From Oleiharenicola lentus (GTDB lineage: Bacteria > Verrucomicrobiota > Verrucomicrobiia > Opitutales > Opitutaceae), in NCBI RefSeq assembly GCF_004118375.1, contig NZ_SDHX01000001.1:3103693-3167692 (forward strand): a DNA stretch of 64,000 nt, read 5' to 3'. This document shows positions 50,801-58,908 of the stretch, one piece after another (position 1 is the first letter of the stretch; every line of letters begins with the position of its first letter). The position numbers and the translations under genes were made by a program. A model generated the notes under the pieces. The model was not told the DNA's origin, did not search any database, and saw nothing but the letters and a program-made list of their open reading frames with translations.

Positions 50801-50991
50801 GTGATCTTGCTCTCGACCACCTCGGCCGAGGCGCCGCGATAGCTCGTGTCCACCGTGACGATGGGCGAATCGATCAGCGGGTATTCGCGCACGGGCAGCC
50901 GCTCGAAACTCAGCAGGCCGATCAGGACCACCAATATCGAGGCAACCAGAGCGACCACCGGTCGGCGGATGGAAACGTCGGACAGGATCAT
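47842..50991 (-). CDS. RND efflux permease (HAE1/AcrB-like)
   Basis: 1049 residues, full length for the AcrB class. N-terminal helix VVALVASILVVLIGLLSF, two large periplasmic loops, and the helix block with VLAVGLVVDDAIVMLENIYRR containing the DD proton-relay pair. It would drive proton-coupled export of drugs or other hydrophobic compounds, or lipids. Its start overlaps the adaptor stop (ATGA at 50988), so the two form an operon. No TolC-like channel is adjacent. Substrates cannot be predicted. Confidence 0.93.
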   Translation of the reverse strand: MILSDVSIRRPVVALVASILVVLIGLLSFERLPVREYPLIDSPIVTVDTSYRGASAEVVESKITEPLEREVASIDGIRVIRSESQEEYSRITVEFNVGRDVDEAANDVRDRVSRARSRLPDEIEEPQVTKADADSSPVITLVFNSERYSRLELREMVERVAIQRLQTIPGVGSVNIRGPRYAMRLWVDSDRLAAHQLTVGDVESALRQQNVEIPGGRIESSAREFPVRIEGRMTMVSEFENLVLATRGGHQVKFADVGRVELGSEEYRSETYFKGKPSVGVQVLRQSQANLLDVANGAKAMIPLIQSDLPEGVGVNVGFDSSVFVDRSVREVYKTLWEAAVLVVLMIFLFLRDWRATMVPLVAIPVSIIGSFAVMQALGFTINTLTLLALVLAVGLVVDDAIVMLENIYRRIEEGEGPIHAAIFGARQVAFAVIATTLTLAAVFLPVAFQSGQTGRLFFEFGITLAVSVLVSAFVALTLTPMLCSRVLKAKVVDGKAQHGWFYNKTEPFFVWLNGLFERSLRGSLRFKPLVLLAALLFTAAGLWLYTQLQRELTPIEDRGIFTANLTAPIGATPDYLRTYSYDMEQMILQIPEIDRTFHRTGDGGRAFVFATLKPWEERERKTQQIVADLRRKFQKEITGGQAIASPVRPFGRGPRGGSSGVALVLLGSDFAELQRLGAAMLVSMRESGQFIQPRVDPSPSKPQLDVNIDRAKAADLKVPVSAIASTLESLLGGRRVTEFQRGNQQYYVMVQVTDENRATPSDLARLYVRSTDGVLVQLSNVVSWSENTVPESYPHFNRLRAVTVTAQMAEGKTIGDGVVFMEELARQKLPSGYTFAWDGETREFVESGNDTIILFALALLFTFLILAAQFESWIHPATIFTGVFIAIAGGLLVLYCTRFWGVPMTDNLFSRFGLIMLIGLVAKNGILIVEFANQLQVEKGVAAAEAAFEAATIRFRPILMTSISTVLGAVPIAFAQGAGAETRNPMGIVVVGGLTLATGITLYVIPIVYILMDKLCVKLTGKSSAHGLKKAAEIERETEAIGTGAAAH

Positions 50992-52094
50992 GAACCGCCT
51001 CCCACGCGAAATTCCTCCCGCAACGGCCGCGGCTCCAGCTTCATGCCCGGGTAAAGGATCAGTGCGCCCACACCGGAGGCCACCACGCTCTGCTGGTCGG
51101 CCAAGCTGCCTTCCTTGAGCGATTGGATTTCCACCAGCCCGCGCTCGCGCAAGCCGAGTTGAACCGGCACCTCCTCAGCCACGTTGGCACCATCCCGTGA
51201 GCGGACGGCGACCACGAAGGTGCCGCCCGGCTTCACGAGGATCGCACCCTCGGGCACGGTCAGGGCGCCGCGCCGCACCTGCAACACGATGTCGATGTTG
51301 GCGAACATGCCGGGTTTCAGCCCCGGCACCTCGGCACCCAACCAGCCCTTGACCTGGCTGGACCGAGAAGCTCGCTCAATGATCGAGGAGCTGAAATAAA
51401 CCTCGCCCTCGGTCCGCACATCACCGGAGGGCGTCTGGGCGCGGAGCGTGAACTTCGAGCCGGGCTTCACGCGCTCAACGAAGCGCTCCGGTACTTGGAA
51501 CTCCACCTTCAGGCGGCTCAGGTCGTCGATGGTCGTGATGCTGGTGCTGGCCGTGACGTAGTCGCCCGGCGAGACCGTGCGCGCGCCCGCGATGCCGGCA
51601 AAGGGCGCCTTGATCTCCATCTTGGCGAGCCGCACCTGCAGCAGCTGCAACTCCGCTTGGGCGGAGGCGAACTCCGAGCGCGTGCGATCCGCCTCGGCCT
51701 GCGACATCGAGCGGGCCTGCGTGAGGTCCTCGCTGCGCTTGAGGTTGAGCTCAGTCAGCTTGAAACGGGCCTCGGCCTGCGCGAGTTGCGCCCGCAGTTC
51801 CGAGTCGTCGATGCGAAGGAGCACCTGGTCCTTCACAACCGGGTGGCCCTCCTCGAAGAGCACGGCGCGGACCTGCCCCGCGATCTCGGCGCGGATCTGG
51901 GCTGTCTCGTTGGGTGCCAGGGACCCGACCAGCGAGAGCGTCTCGACCAAGTCACGGCGGACCACCGGAGCAACCTCGACGGGCTGGATTTGGGCCGCGG
52001 CGGAAGCGGCGGCGGGACTGGCGGCTTTCTTTCCGCAACCGCTCAAGACGAGCGCGGCGACGGACAAGAGGGGGGTGAGCAGGGCTAACCTCAT
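50988..52094 (-). CDS. RND efflux periplasmic adaptor (membrane fusion protein)
   Basis: 368 residues. The lipoprotein-type N-terminus (LLTPLLSVAALVLSGCGKKA, Cys20) marks it for lipidation. Barrel-sandwich halves (AEIAGQVRAVLFEEGHPVVK and KMEIKAPFAGIAGARTVSPG) flank an alpha-hairpin, then beta-barrel and membrane-proximal domains follow. It links the RND permease to an outer-membrane channel. It is the first gene of the pair. Confidence 0.92.
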   Translation of the reverse strand: MRLALLTPLLSVAALVLSGCGKKAASPAAASAAAQIQPVEVAPVVRRDLVETLSLVGSLAPNETAQIRAEIAGQVRAVLFEEGHPVVKDQVLLRIDDSELRAQLAQAEARFKLTELNLKRSEDLTQARSMSQAEADRTRSEFASAQAELQLLQVRLAKMEIKAPFAGIAGARTVSPGDYVTASTSITTIDDLSRLKVEFQVPERFVERVKPGSKFTLRAQTPSGDVRTEGEVYFSSSIIERASRSSQVKGWLGAEVPGLKPGMFANIDIVLQVRRGALTVPEGAILVKPGGTFVVAVRSRDGANVAEEVPVQLGLRERGLVEIQSLKEGSLADQQSVVASGVGALILYPGMKLEPRPLREEFRVGGGS

Positions 52095-52131
52095 GCGGGA
52101 CCCACTCTTTCCACAAAGCCAGCTGGCGCAA

Positions 52132-52146
52132 GTGACAATCAGTCAC
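52132..52146. promoter_or_regulatory. Small palindrome upstream of the RND operon
   Basis: GTGACAATCAGTCAC is a 5-bp inverted repeat with a 5-base centre, about 40 bases before the adaptor start. Its placement would suit a repressor operator. It is short, so chance is possible. Confidence 0.25.
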
Positions 52147-52238
52147 AGAACCAAACTTATCCCGGAAACCTGTGACCAGCGCGCAGCGTCACCTTAAGTT
52201 CGGCGACGGAGGCCGGCAAGAACCCAGCGTGAAGCAAT

Positions 52239-52258
52239 CCGGGGCGAGGGCGCCCCGG
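52239..52258. repeat. Repeated hairpin CCGGGGC-GAGGGC-GCCCCGG, copy 2
   Basis: CCGGGGCGAGGGCGCCCCGG is a perfect 7-bp stem around loop GAGGGC, 20 bases beyond the gcvH stop. It is the second copy of the element seen after the RND permease. Confidence 0.55.
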
Positions 52259-52277
52259 CCCCTTTTTCAAGGCGTCC

Positions 52278-52661
52278 TCAACCGATCACCGCGGCATAGC
52301 CGGCGGCGTCGAGCAGGGCGGCCACGGCGGCCGCATCGGCGACCTGGAGCTTCAGCATCCAGCCGTCGGCGTAGGGCGAGGCATTGACCTTCTCGGGATT
52401 CGCATCGAGGGCTTGGTTGACCTCGAGCACCGTGCCGGCAACCGGCGCATAGACGTCGGAGGCGGCCTTGACCGACTCGACGACGCCGAAGGTTTCACCG
52501 GCCTTGAGCGCGGCGCCGACCTTGGGCAGCTGAACAAAAGTGATGTCACCGAGACTGTTCTGGGCGTAGTCGGTGATACCGACCAGCGCGGTGCCGTCGG
52601 CGGCGAGTTTAACCCATTCGTGGGACTTGGCGTAACGGAGATCGGCGGGAATGTTGCTCAT
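52278..52661 (-). CDS. gcvH: Glycine cleavage system H protein
   Basis: 127 residues, standard length. The lipoyl domain has the attachment lysine K65 in GVVESVKAASDVYAPV. H protein carries the aminomethyl group between the P, T and L proteins of glycine cleavage. It is 7 bases downstream of gcvT in the same direction. gcvP is not in the window. Confidence 0.96.
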   Translation of the reverse strand: MSNIPADLRYAKSHEWVKLAADGTALVGITDYAQNSLGDITFVQLPKVGAALKAGETFGVVESVKAASDVYAPVAGTVLEVNQALDANPEKVNASPYADGWMLKLQVADAAAVAALLDAAGYAAVIG

Positions 52662-52668
52662 CGGTGTG

Positions 52669-53766
52669 TTAGCTTTTCTTTAGCGGCACGAACGGCGGCT
52701 TGACCAGTTGCAAATTCAGTTTTGTCCCGCGCACGTCCACGGCCAGCGGCTGCGTGGCGGCGGCCGCCTCGACAAGGGCCGAGCCGATGGCTTCGTTAAG
52801 AATGGGCGACAGCGTGCCCGAGACCACGCGACCGACCGTCGCCCCGGAGGCATCGAGCACGGATGATTCGGCGCGAATGATGCGGCGGTCGCCGGTCTTG
52901 AAAAACACGATCTTCTTGGCCGGCCCTTTGGCTTTCTCGGCCGCCAGCACGTCGGAGCCCACGAATGGCCCCTTGTCGAATTTGACCACCCAACCCAACC
53001 CCGCCGTGAGCGGGCTGATGTCCTGGGTGATTTCGTGGCCGTAGAGCGGAAACCCGGCTTCGAGCCGCAACGAGTCGCGCGCGCCCAGCCCGGCCAGTTC
53101 GAGCCCGAGCGGCACACCCGCGGCAAGGACGGCCTCGGCGAGCTTCTCCACGTCGCCCGCAGCGCAATAGAGCTCCACGCCGTCCTCGCCGGTGTAGCCG
53201 GTGCGCGAGATGATGCATTTCACACCGGCCACCTCGCCGTCGGCGAAGTGGTAATATTTGATGCCCGCGAGATCGCTGTTCGTAAGTATCTGCACGATGC
53301 CGACAGCCAGCGGTCCTTGGACCGCCAGCTGGCCGTAATCCGCCGAGCGGTCGGTCACGGTGCAGTTGAAAGCCTTCGCCTGCTCCTGCATCCACGCAAT
53401 GTCCTTGGTGATGTTGCCGGCGTTGATGCAGAGAAAGTAGTCGTCGGGCCCGCGCATATAGACGAGCAGGTCGTCCACCACGCCGCCGTTCGGGTAGCAC
53501 ATGACCGTGTAGAGCACGCGACCCGGGAAAAGCTTGCTACAGTCGTTGGACACGAGGCGTTGCAGGAACTTGAGCGCCTCGGGACCCTTCACGTCGGCCT
53601 CGCCCATGTGACTCACGTCGAACAGGCCCGCGCGCTGGCGCACGGCCTTGTGCTCCTCGAGGATGCTCCGGTATTGGACCGGCATGTCCCAGCCGGCGAA
53701 GTCCACCATGCGACCGCCGTGACGACGGTGAAACGCGTTAAGGGGGGTGATCTGCGGAGCGCTCAT
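52669..53766 (-). CDS. gcvT: Glycine cleavage system T protein (aminomethyltransferase)
   Basis: 365 residues. Family features: FAGWDMPVQYRSILEEHKAV, RAGLFDVSHMGE near the N-terminus, and ISRTGYTGEDGVELY in the centre. It transfers the methylene group from the H-protein lipoyl arm to tetrahydrofolate and releases ammonia. ATG at 53766 (MSAPQITPLNAFHRRHGG) is chosen over an in-frame start at 53865 that extends into the divergent lgt leader. No glycine riboswitch fold is evident in the leader. Confidence 0.96.
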   Translation of the reverse strand: MSAPQITPLNAFHRRHGGRMVDFAGWDMPVQYRSILEEHKAVRQRAGLFDVSHMGEADVKGPEALKFLQRLVSNDCSKLFPGRVLYTVMCYPNGGVVDDLLVYMRGPDDYFLCINAGNITKDIAWMQEQAKAFNCTVTDRSADYGQLAVQGPLAVGIVQILTNSDLAGIKYYHFADGEVAGVKCIISRTGYTGEDGVELYCAAGDVEKLAEAVLAAGVPLGLELAGLGARDSLRLEAGFPLYGHEITQDISPLTAGLGWVVKFDKGPFVGSDVLAAEKAKGPAKKIVFFKTGDRRIIRAESSVLDASGATVGRVVSGTLSPILNEAIGSALVEAAAATQPLAVDVRGTKLNLQLVKPPFVPLKKS

Positions 53767-53894
53767 GGAGTGACGAAGCCAGCGCCGCCCGCCCGTCGCA
53801 AGGCAACATTGGCCGCCGCCTCGGGTCATTAAGCCGCATTGTGGACGGGAAAGAGATTGTTTCACCCACCCGATTCCCGCCTACTCTGCGATCT

Positions 53895-53966
53895 TCGTCC
53901 TCCGACCTCCGTGTTCAGCCCTCTGTCCTCCGTCCTCGGTCTTCCGTCCCCCGCCCTCCCGCTCGC
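53895..53966 (+). repeat. Pyrimidine-rich CCTCTGTCC/TCCGTCCTC tract before lgt
   Basis: Degenerate copies of TCCGTCCTC and CCCTCTGTCC fill the leader of lgt, closely like the tract before alaS. The tract makes the start of lgt hard to place, as it is open in the lgt frame but is probably not coding. Confidence 0.45.
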
Positions 53967-53973
53967 CCAGTGG

Positions 53974-54780
53974 GTGCACACGCCGCATCCGTTCCTGATC
54001 CAGTTCGGCGAGAATTTCGGCCTCCGCTACTACGGCCTCGCCTACCTGCTCGGTTTCGCGGGCGCCGCCTGGTTGTTGCACCGCTACCACCGCACGGGGC
54101 GCTCCTCGGTCGGGCCGGACGCCATCTGGGACCTGATGACCTACCTGATCGCGGGCGTGCTTGTCGGCGGACGCCTCGGCTACTTCCTGTTCTACCAGCC
54201 CGGCTCACTGCTGCGCGAACCGCTCGCGCTCTTCCGCGTGTGGGAAGGCGGCATGGCCAGCCACGGCGGCTTTCTCGGCGTGACCCTCGCTCTGGTGATC
54301 TTCGCCCGCCGGCACCGCGTGGGGTTCCTCCACCTCGGCGACCTGATCGTCAGCACCGTGCCGCTTGGCCTCGGGCTCGGCCGCCTGGCCAACTTCCTCA
54401 ACGGCGAACTCTGGGGCAAGGCGACCGACGCGTCGTGGGCCGTGGTTTTCTCCGCCACCGGCGGCGGCAATGTCCCGCGCCACCCCTCCCAGCTCTACGA
54501 AGCCGCGCTCGAGGGCTTCCTGCTGCTCGCCTACGTGCAGACCCGCTTGTGGAAATCCGACGTCGTGCGGCAGCAACCCGGCCGCCTCGCCGGTGAATTC
54601 CTGTTTGGCTACGCCCTCGCCCGCGTCGTGTGCGAACTCTTCCGCGAACCCGACGCAGGCGTCTCCCTCATCCTCGGCCTGAGCCGCGGCACCTTCTATT
54701 CCCTCTTCCTGGCCGCCGCCGGCGTGGCGCTGATGGTTTACGCCCGCCGTTCAATTCGATCCGGCAGCAGTCGCCCCTGA
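53974..54780 (+). CDS. lgt: Prolipoprotein diacylglyceryl transferase
   Basis: About 268 residues with seven hydrophobic helices. Motifs: FGLRYYGLAYLLGF, MASHGGFLGV with the essential HGG, GLGRLANFLNGELWG (Lgt signature) and RHPSQLYEA. It transfers diacylglycerol from phosphatidylglycerol to the lipobox Cys of prolipoproteins. The start is uncertain. GTG at 53974 (VHTPHPFLIQFG) follows the pyrimidine tract and gives a normal length; an ATG at 53839 or a GTG at 53911 in the same frame would add 45 or 21 residues translated from the repeat tract. Confidence 0.93.
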   Translation: MHTPHPFLIQFGENFGLRYYGLAYLLGFAGAAWLLHRYHRTGRSSVGPDAIWDLMTYLIAGVLVGGRLGYFLFYQPGSLLREPLALFRVWEGGMASHGGFLGVTLALVIFARRHRVGFLHLGDLIVSTVPLGLGLGRLANFLNGELWGKATDASWAVVFSATGGGNVPRHPSQLYEAALEGFLLLAYVQTRLWKSDVVRQQPGRLAGEFLFGYALARVVCELFREPDAGVSLILGLSRGTFYSLFLAAAGVALMVYARRSIRSGSSRP

Positions 54781-54892
54781 GTCGCCTGATCCGTTCGCCG
54801 ACCTGCCAAAAACCGGCGGCTGATGAATCAGGGATTGAATTTCGGGCCGCAAACCGGCCACTTTAATTCACGGGCCGCCACACTGAACTGTC

Positions 54893-55249
54893 ATGCTTAT
54901 CAATATCGTCCTGTTGTTTCTCGTCTTCGGGGCCACGAAGAAAAAATTCAATCCTTACGCCGCAGCCGCCACTCTCGGAGCCGTCAAAGGAGGGCTCTAT
55001 TTTCTGGCCAGCCAAAGCCTGCTTCTCGCGGCTGTCGCCTTCGGACTGTTTGGGGGCCTGGCCGCCGCGTTGGTCTTCCTGCTCGCGCAGCTGGATCGAA
55101 AGGAACTTTCGGAGGATCCCTACCCCAAGTATGGCGGGCTCAGGAAATCGAATTTCAAGTGGGAGTATGTTCCTCTCTCGGTGATCGTCCTGTGCCTGAT
55201 ATTTGGCGAATTCTTCGCCTCGCTTTTCCTGGGCTTGGGCAGGAGCTGA
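54893..55249 (+). CDS. Small membrane protein of unknown function
   Basis: 118 residues with three hydrophobic segments: at the N-terminus after MLINIVLLFLVFG, at about 45-65 (LLLAAVAFGLFGGLAAALVF) and at the C-terminus (PLSVIVLCLIFGEFFASLFL). A basic stretch (ATKKKFNPY) and a charged loop (DRKELSEDPYPKYGG) lie between them. I recognise no family. It is 112 bases after lgt in the same direction and convergent with the next kinase. Confidence 0.6.
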   Translation: MLINIVLLFLVFGATKKKFNPYAAAATLGAVKGGLYFLASQSLLLAAVAFGLFGGLAAALVFLLAQLDRKELSEDPYPKYGGLRKSNFKWEYVPLSVIVLCLIFGEFFASLFLGLGRS

Positions 55250-55289
55250 GCGCGGCCAACCGCTTTGCTGGAAAAACGCCCGATTGCGC

Positions 55290-58200
55290 TCACGCCCGTT
55301 CGCCGCGCAGCACGCGGTCCACGGTGTCGGTAAAGTCGGAAACGTCGTAGGGCTTGGAAATCATTCCGCGGAATCCGTGGGCCTGGTAGTTGGCGAGCAC
55401 GAGGTCGTTGGAGTAGCCGCTGGAGACGATGGCCTTCACGTTTGGATCGAGGCGGAGCAACTGCTCCATCGTTTCCCGGCCGCCCATTCCGCCCGGGATC
55501 GTGAGGTCGAGGATCACGAGATCGAAGGGCTGGCCGGCCTCGCGGGCGGCCGTGTAGTCGCGCAGGGCCGCGGCCCCGTCGGCGACCGCCGTCACCTGGC
55601 AACCATGGCGCCGGAGAACCGAGACGGCGAGATCCCGGATAAAGGCTTCGTCGTCCATGACCAACACCCGCACGCGGCCGTTGGCTTTGCCCGCTTCGGC
55701 CGACAGCACCGGCACGGAGGGGACCACGGCGCCGGCGGCAGCAGCGGGCAGCCAGATATGGAAAGTGGTGCCGCGTCCAAGGGTGGATTCCGCGGTCACA
55801 TGACCGGCATGCTTTTTCACGATCGAATGCACGGTCGCCAGGCCCAGACCGCTGCCTTGTTTCTTGGTCGTGAAATAGGGATCGAAGATGCGGGCGAGGT
55901 CACCCGTGGGGATGCCCGGCCCGTGGTCCGCGATGTCGAGCCGCACATAGCGACCCGGAGCCAGCACCCCGGCGAACTCCGTGCTCACCTCGCGGTTGGA
56001 GAGGCTTATCTCCACCGTGCCGCCCCCGGGCATCGCCTGCATGGCGTTGATCACGATGTTCTGCACCACTTGTCCGATCTGCCCCTTGTCCGCGTCGGCG
56101 GCCCAGAGGTCGGCCGGCAGGTCGAAGCGCGGACTGACCTTGGAGCCGCGCAGGGCGAACTCGGTGACCTCGCGCACGACCTCGGGCAGGGAAACCGCGC
56201 TGCGCAGCGGCGCGCCGCCCTTGGCAAAGGTCAGCAGCTGCTGCGTAAGGTCGCGGGCGCGGGCGGCGGCTTTGGCCGCCTGCTCCATCGACTGGGCCGG
56301 CTCACCGGTCAGGCCCGCTTCCATGCGCACAAGGGAGATGTTGCCCATCAGCACGGTGAGCAGGTTGTTGAAATCATGGGCGATGCCGCCGGCGAGCAGC
56401 CCGAGCGCCTCCAGTTTGCCCGCCCGCGCCAGCTCACCCTGGAGCCGCGCCTCGCGCTCCAGCTGGGCGCGGATCTGCCCGGTCTGATCGCGCACCTGGC
56501 GGCGAAGCACGGTGTTCCAACCGAGGAACAGCACGGCGCCGAGGGCGATCAAGCCCGTGAAAGTCAGGATCCGCCCGCGGGTCCACCACGAGGGCGCCGC
56601 CAGCAATTGCACATCCGCCGTCTGCCTCAGGTGCAGCCGGAAGCCCGTCGGCCGGCCGGCCTGGTCGAATTCCCGCTCGTGCACTCCGGTCAGACGGAGC
56701 CGGGAGCCAACGGACAAAATCTCCAGGGGGGCGCCGGCCGCGTCGTGCTCCTCCAGCACCGCCACAAAGATCAGCTCCCCCGCTTGCATCACGAGGCGCG
56801 TAGTGCCGGCAATGCGCACATCGTCGAGCAACTGCCCCTCGATGACCACCAGTTGCCCGTCGCGCGCCTGCATGCCGGTGGCGTCATGGGCGACCTTGGC
56901 CGGCACGGGCGCCCCCGACTCCCCGGTTCTCCGGATCACCGCATCGCGCAGCACAATCCGACCGGATTGCCTGCCTAAAAATCCGACGGCCTCCGCACGA
57001 TCGCCCGCCCGCAGGGTGTCCCCCGTCCCCGACCACACCAACAGGCTCTGGCCTGCGTCCTCCAGCCAGACGGATTTCCCCGCATCGTGATGCAGCACCA
57101 CCCCGCCCACGCGCACCCGGCGGTTGAAACTTTGCACGGTCTCGAACTGGCCCAAACTGGCCAGCGGACGCTGCGGCACCGTGAAGGGATCCGCCGGGGC
57201 CGGCTCCTCCACATGCACGTAGGCGATGCCGGGCACCCACAGCGAGATGCCGGTGAGACGCCGCCGTTCATCGGCCTTCGCCGTGCACACGCCATGCACG
57301 CGGATCACGGAGCCGATCATGGAAGAAACATCCTCGGTGGCGGGCAACACCGCGATGAAATCACTGGTCGCTGTCGCGAGTTCGAGCCGCTTCCACCCTT
57401 CGGTCTGGTGCACGCGGCGCAGATAGCCGCGCATCTCCACCCATTGGGCTTCCTCGACCCCGCTCAGTGCGTGTTCCACCGAGACCGAGCGCGCCAAGGG
57501 GAGCACGGCGTCGCTGACCCGCTGGAAGCGGCTCGCCACCACCACCGGCGCGAATTCACCCATGGCGGTCACGCCCTCGATCTCCACGTTGCGCCCGGGA
57601 GAACGGACCATGGAGTCGGAGGCGCCGCGCATGATCTGGATGCCTCCGCTGGAATCGGCGATGAAGAAGAACGGCGAATTGGGATGCGACCAGGTCACGA
57701 CCCCGGTCAACCTGACCGGGCGACCCGCGGCCGCCTCTTCGGCCGGAAGACCATGCACTTCGGCAGCAAGCCCGAGCGGACGATCACTGGCCGGGGCCGT
57801 CACATTTGGTGAGCGGGCGGACAGCCGGAAAAAGCCTGCTTCCAAGCGCCAGTTCGGACCGTCGGTACTGGGGTAACCCACGGCTTCAATGACATCGCCG
57901 ACCGCGAGCGGCCGTATCTGACCGGTCATGATGTCCACCTGGCCACTGCCGTCGCGGATCCGCACGTAGCGGCCAACCTCACGGGCAATGACCGAACCCG
58001 TCACCCGCATCAGCTGGTCCGTCGGTCGGCCGCGTAAACTGCCGATCGGGACCGCCGGCAGCTGGAAGGCGGGGTTCTCGTCGAGATGACCCACGGTCTC
58101 AATCCGGGAGAAGTCAGCGACCATGATCTCCAGTCCGTCCAGATGACCATCGGTGCCAATCTTGGCATTATACACCCCCACCACCCGGATGCGCCGGTCG

Positions 58201-58793
58201 ATCAGGTCGGGTGTGGAAGTCGTGGGCGACATCTGCACCCAACAGCCGACGCTCAAGCCATCCACCGAGAGCGACATTTGCATGTGGGTTTCATCCACCC
58301 GCCGGACCCAGTCCACGTAGCCCTCAAGCGCGACGTATTTGCGGATGAATTTCGCGTGATTGCGAATCTCCTTGGTGCAGTCCAGCGGCTGCAGGGGCGG
58401 CGCGTCCCGGCGCGTCACCTCAGCATGCTCGAATGAGACATCCAGGCTGGGCGGCAGAAACTGTCCGCGGACCAGGATCGCTTCGCCCGCCCGGAAGGGA
58501 TAGGCATTATTGCCATAAGGAACATAGGCCGCCTCGCCCTCGTCGTCCTGCACAAAAAGCATCCGCCAGCTGGGGTCGGCATCGATATAAGTGACCGTGC
58601 AGGCCAGCTCGAAGTCGACTGGCTGCGCCTTTCGTTCAACCGGGAGCAACCAATACTGCCGGATGCTGGTCACCTCCGGCTTTTCGCCGGTCGGCGCGGC
58701 CCAAAGTGCGCCCGCGCTGATTCCCGCCACGGCTGGCAACAGCCGTAGAAAGTGAAGCAGAAGGACGCCGGCGAGATGATTAAGCCGGAACAT
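55290..58793 (-). CDS. Hybrid histidine kinase with tandem OB-like periplasmic repeats
   Basis: 1167 residues. A signal peptide (LLLHFLRLLPAVAGISAGAL) is followed by about 690 periplasmic residues that can be read as about seven repeats of one pattern, for example VRLTGVVTWSHPNSPFFFIA (360-379) and VRVGGVVLHHDAGKSVWLED (560-579). Each has a hydrophobic strand, a DDSG-type turn, another strand, then GD-x-V/A-x-V-x-G. This is OB-fold-like. One transmembrane helix (about 741-760) leads to HisKA ([14 protein letters not shown], His805), HATPase_c (NAMQAMPGGG, GSGLGLATVHSIVKKHAG) and a receiver (LVILDLTIPGGMGG). ATG at 58793 is chosen for the signal peptide; an in-frame start at 58931 is unlikely. 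The ligand is unknown. Confidence 0.88.
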   Translation of the reverse strand: MFRLNHLAGVLLLHFLRLLPAVAGISAGALWAAPTGEKPEVTSIRQYWLLPVERKAQPVDFELACTVTYIDADPSWRMLFVQDDEGEAAYVPYGNNAYPFRAGEAILVRGQFLPPSLDVSFEHAEVTRRDAPPLQPLDCTKEIRNHAKFIRKYVALEGYVDWVRRVDETHMQMSLSVDGLSVGCWVQMSPTTSTPDLIDRRIRVVGVYNAKIGTDGHLDGLEIMVADFSRIETVGHLDENPAFQLPAVPIGSLRGRPTDQLMRVTGSVIAREVGRYVRIRDGSGQVDIMTGQIRPLAVGDVIEAVGYPSTDGPNWRLEAGFFRLSARSPNVTAPASDRPLGLAAEVHGLPAEEAAAGRPVRLTGVVTWSHPNSPFFFIADSSGGIQIMRGASDSMVRSPGRNVEIEGVTAMGEFAPVVVASRFQRVSDAVLPLARSVSVEHALSGVEEAQWVEMRGYLRRVHQTEGWKRLELATATSDFIAVLPATEDVSSMIGSVIRVHGVCTAKADERRRLTGISLWVPGIAYVHVEEPAPADPFTVPQRPLASLGQFETVQSFNRRVRVGGVVLHHDAGKSVWLEDAGQSLLVWSGTGDTLRAGDRAEAVGFLGRQSGRIVLRDAVIRRTGESGAPVPAKVAHDATGMQARDGQLVVIEGQLLDDVRIAGTTRLVMQAGELIFVAVLEEHDAAGAPLEILSVGSRLRLTGVHEREFDQAGRPTGFRLHLRQTADVQLLAAPSWWTRGRILTFTGLIALGAVLFLGWNTVLRRQVRDQTGQIRAQLEREARLQGELARAGKLEALGLLAGGIAHDFNNLLTVLMGNISLVRMEAGLTGEPAQSMEQAAKAAARARDLTQQLLTFAKGGAPLRSAVSLPEVVREVTEFALRGSKVSPRFDLPADLWAADADKGQIGQVVQNIVINAMQAMPGGGTVEISLSNREVSTEFAGVLAPGRYVRLDIADHGPGIPTGDLARIFDPYFTTKKQGSGLGLATVHSIVKKHAGHVTAESTLGRGTTFHIWLPAAAAGAVVPSVPVLSAEAGKANGRVRVLVMDDEAFIRDLAVSVLRRHGCQVTAVADGAAALRDYTAAREAGQPFDLVILDLTIPGGMGGRETMEQLLRLDPNVKAIVSSGYSNDLVLANYQAHGFRGMISKPYDVSDFTDTVDRVLRGERA

Positions 58794-58908
58794 GAGAGGT
58801 GGGGTGGACCAAACTGACTGGATAGACCTATATCGGAACAAACCGACGGAGCGAAAGCCGATATTGGCCGGCAACGCAAACCTCTGCCGCCAACCGGACA
58901 ATCCGGCC

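Noticed and set aside
47833-51054. Plus-strand open frame of 1073 codons across the RND permease
   Set aside because: Antisense shadow: His/Arg/Asp/Gly-rich translation without structure, whereas the minus strand encodes a complete AcrB-like permease.
53767-53973. Glycine riboswitch upstream of gcvT
   Set aside because: The leader is short and lacks the tandem GGAGAG-type aptamer core; the region is mostly the pyrimidine tract before lgt.
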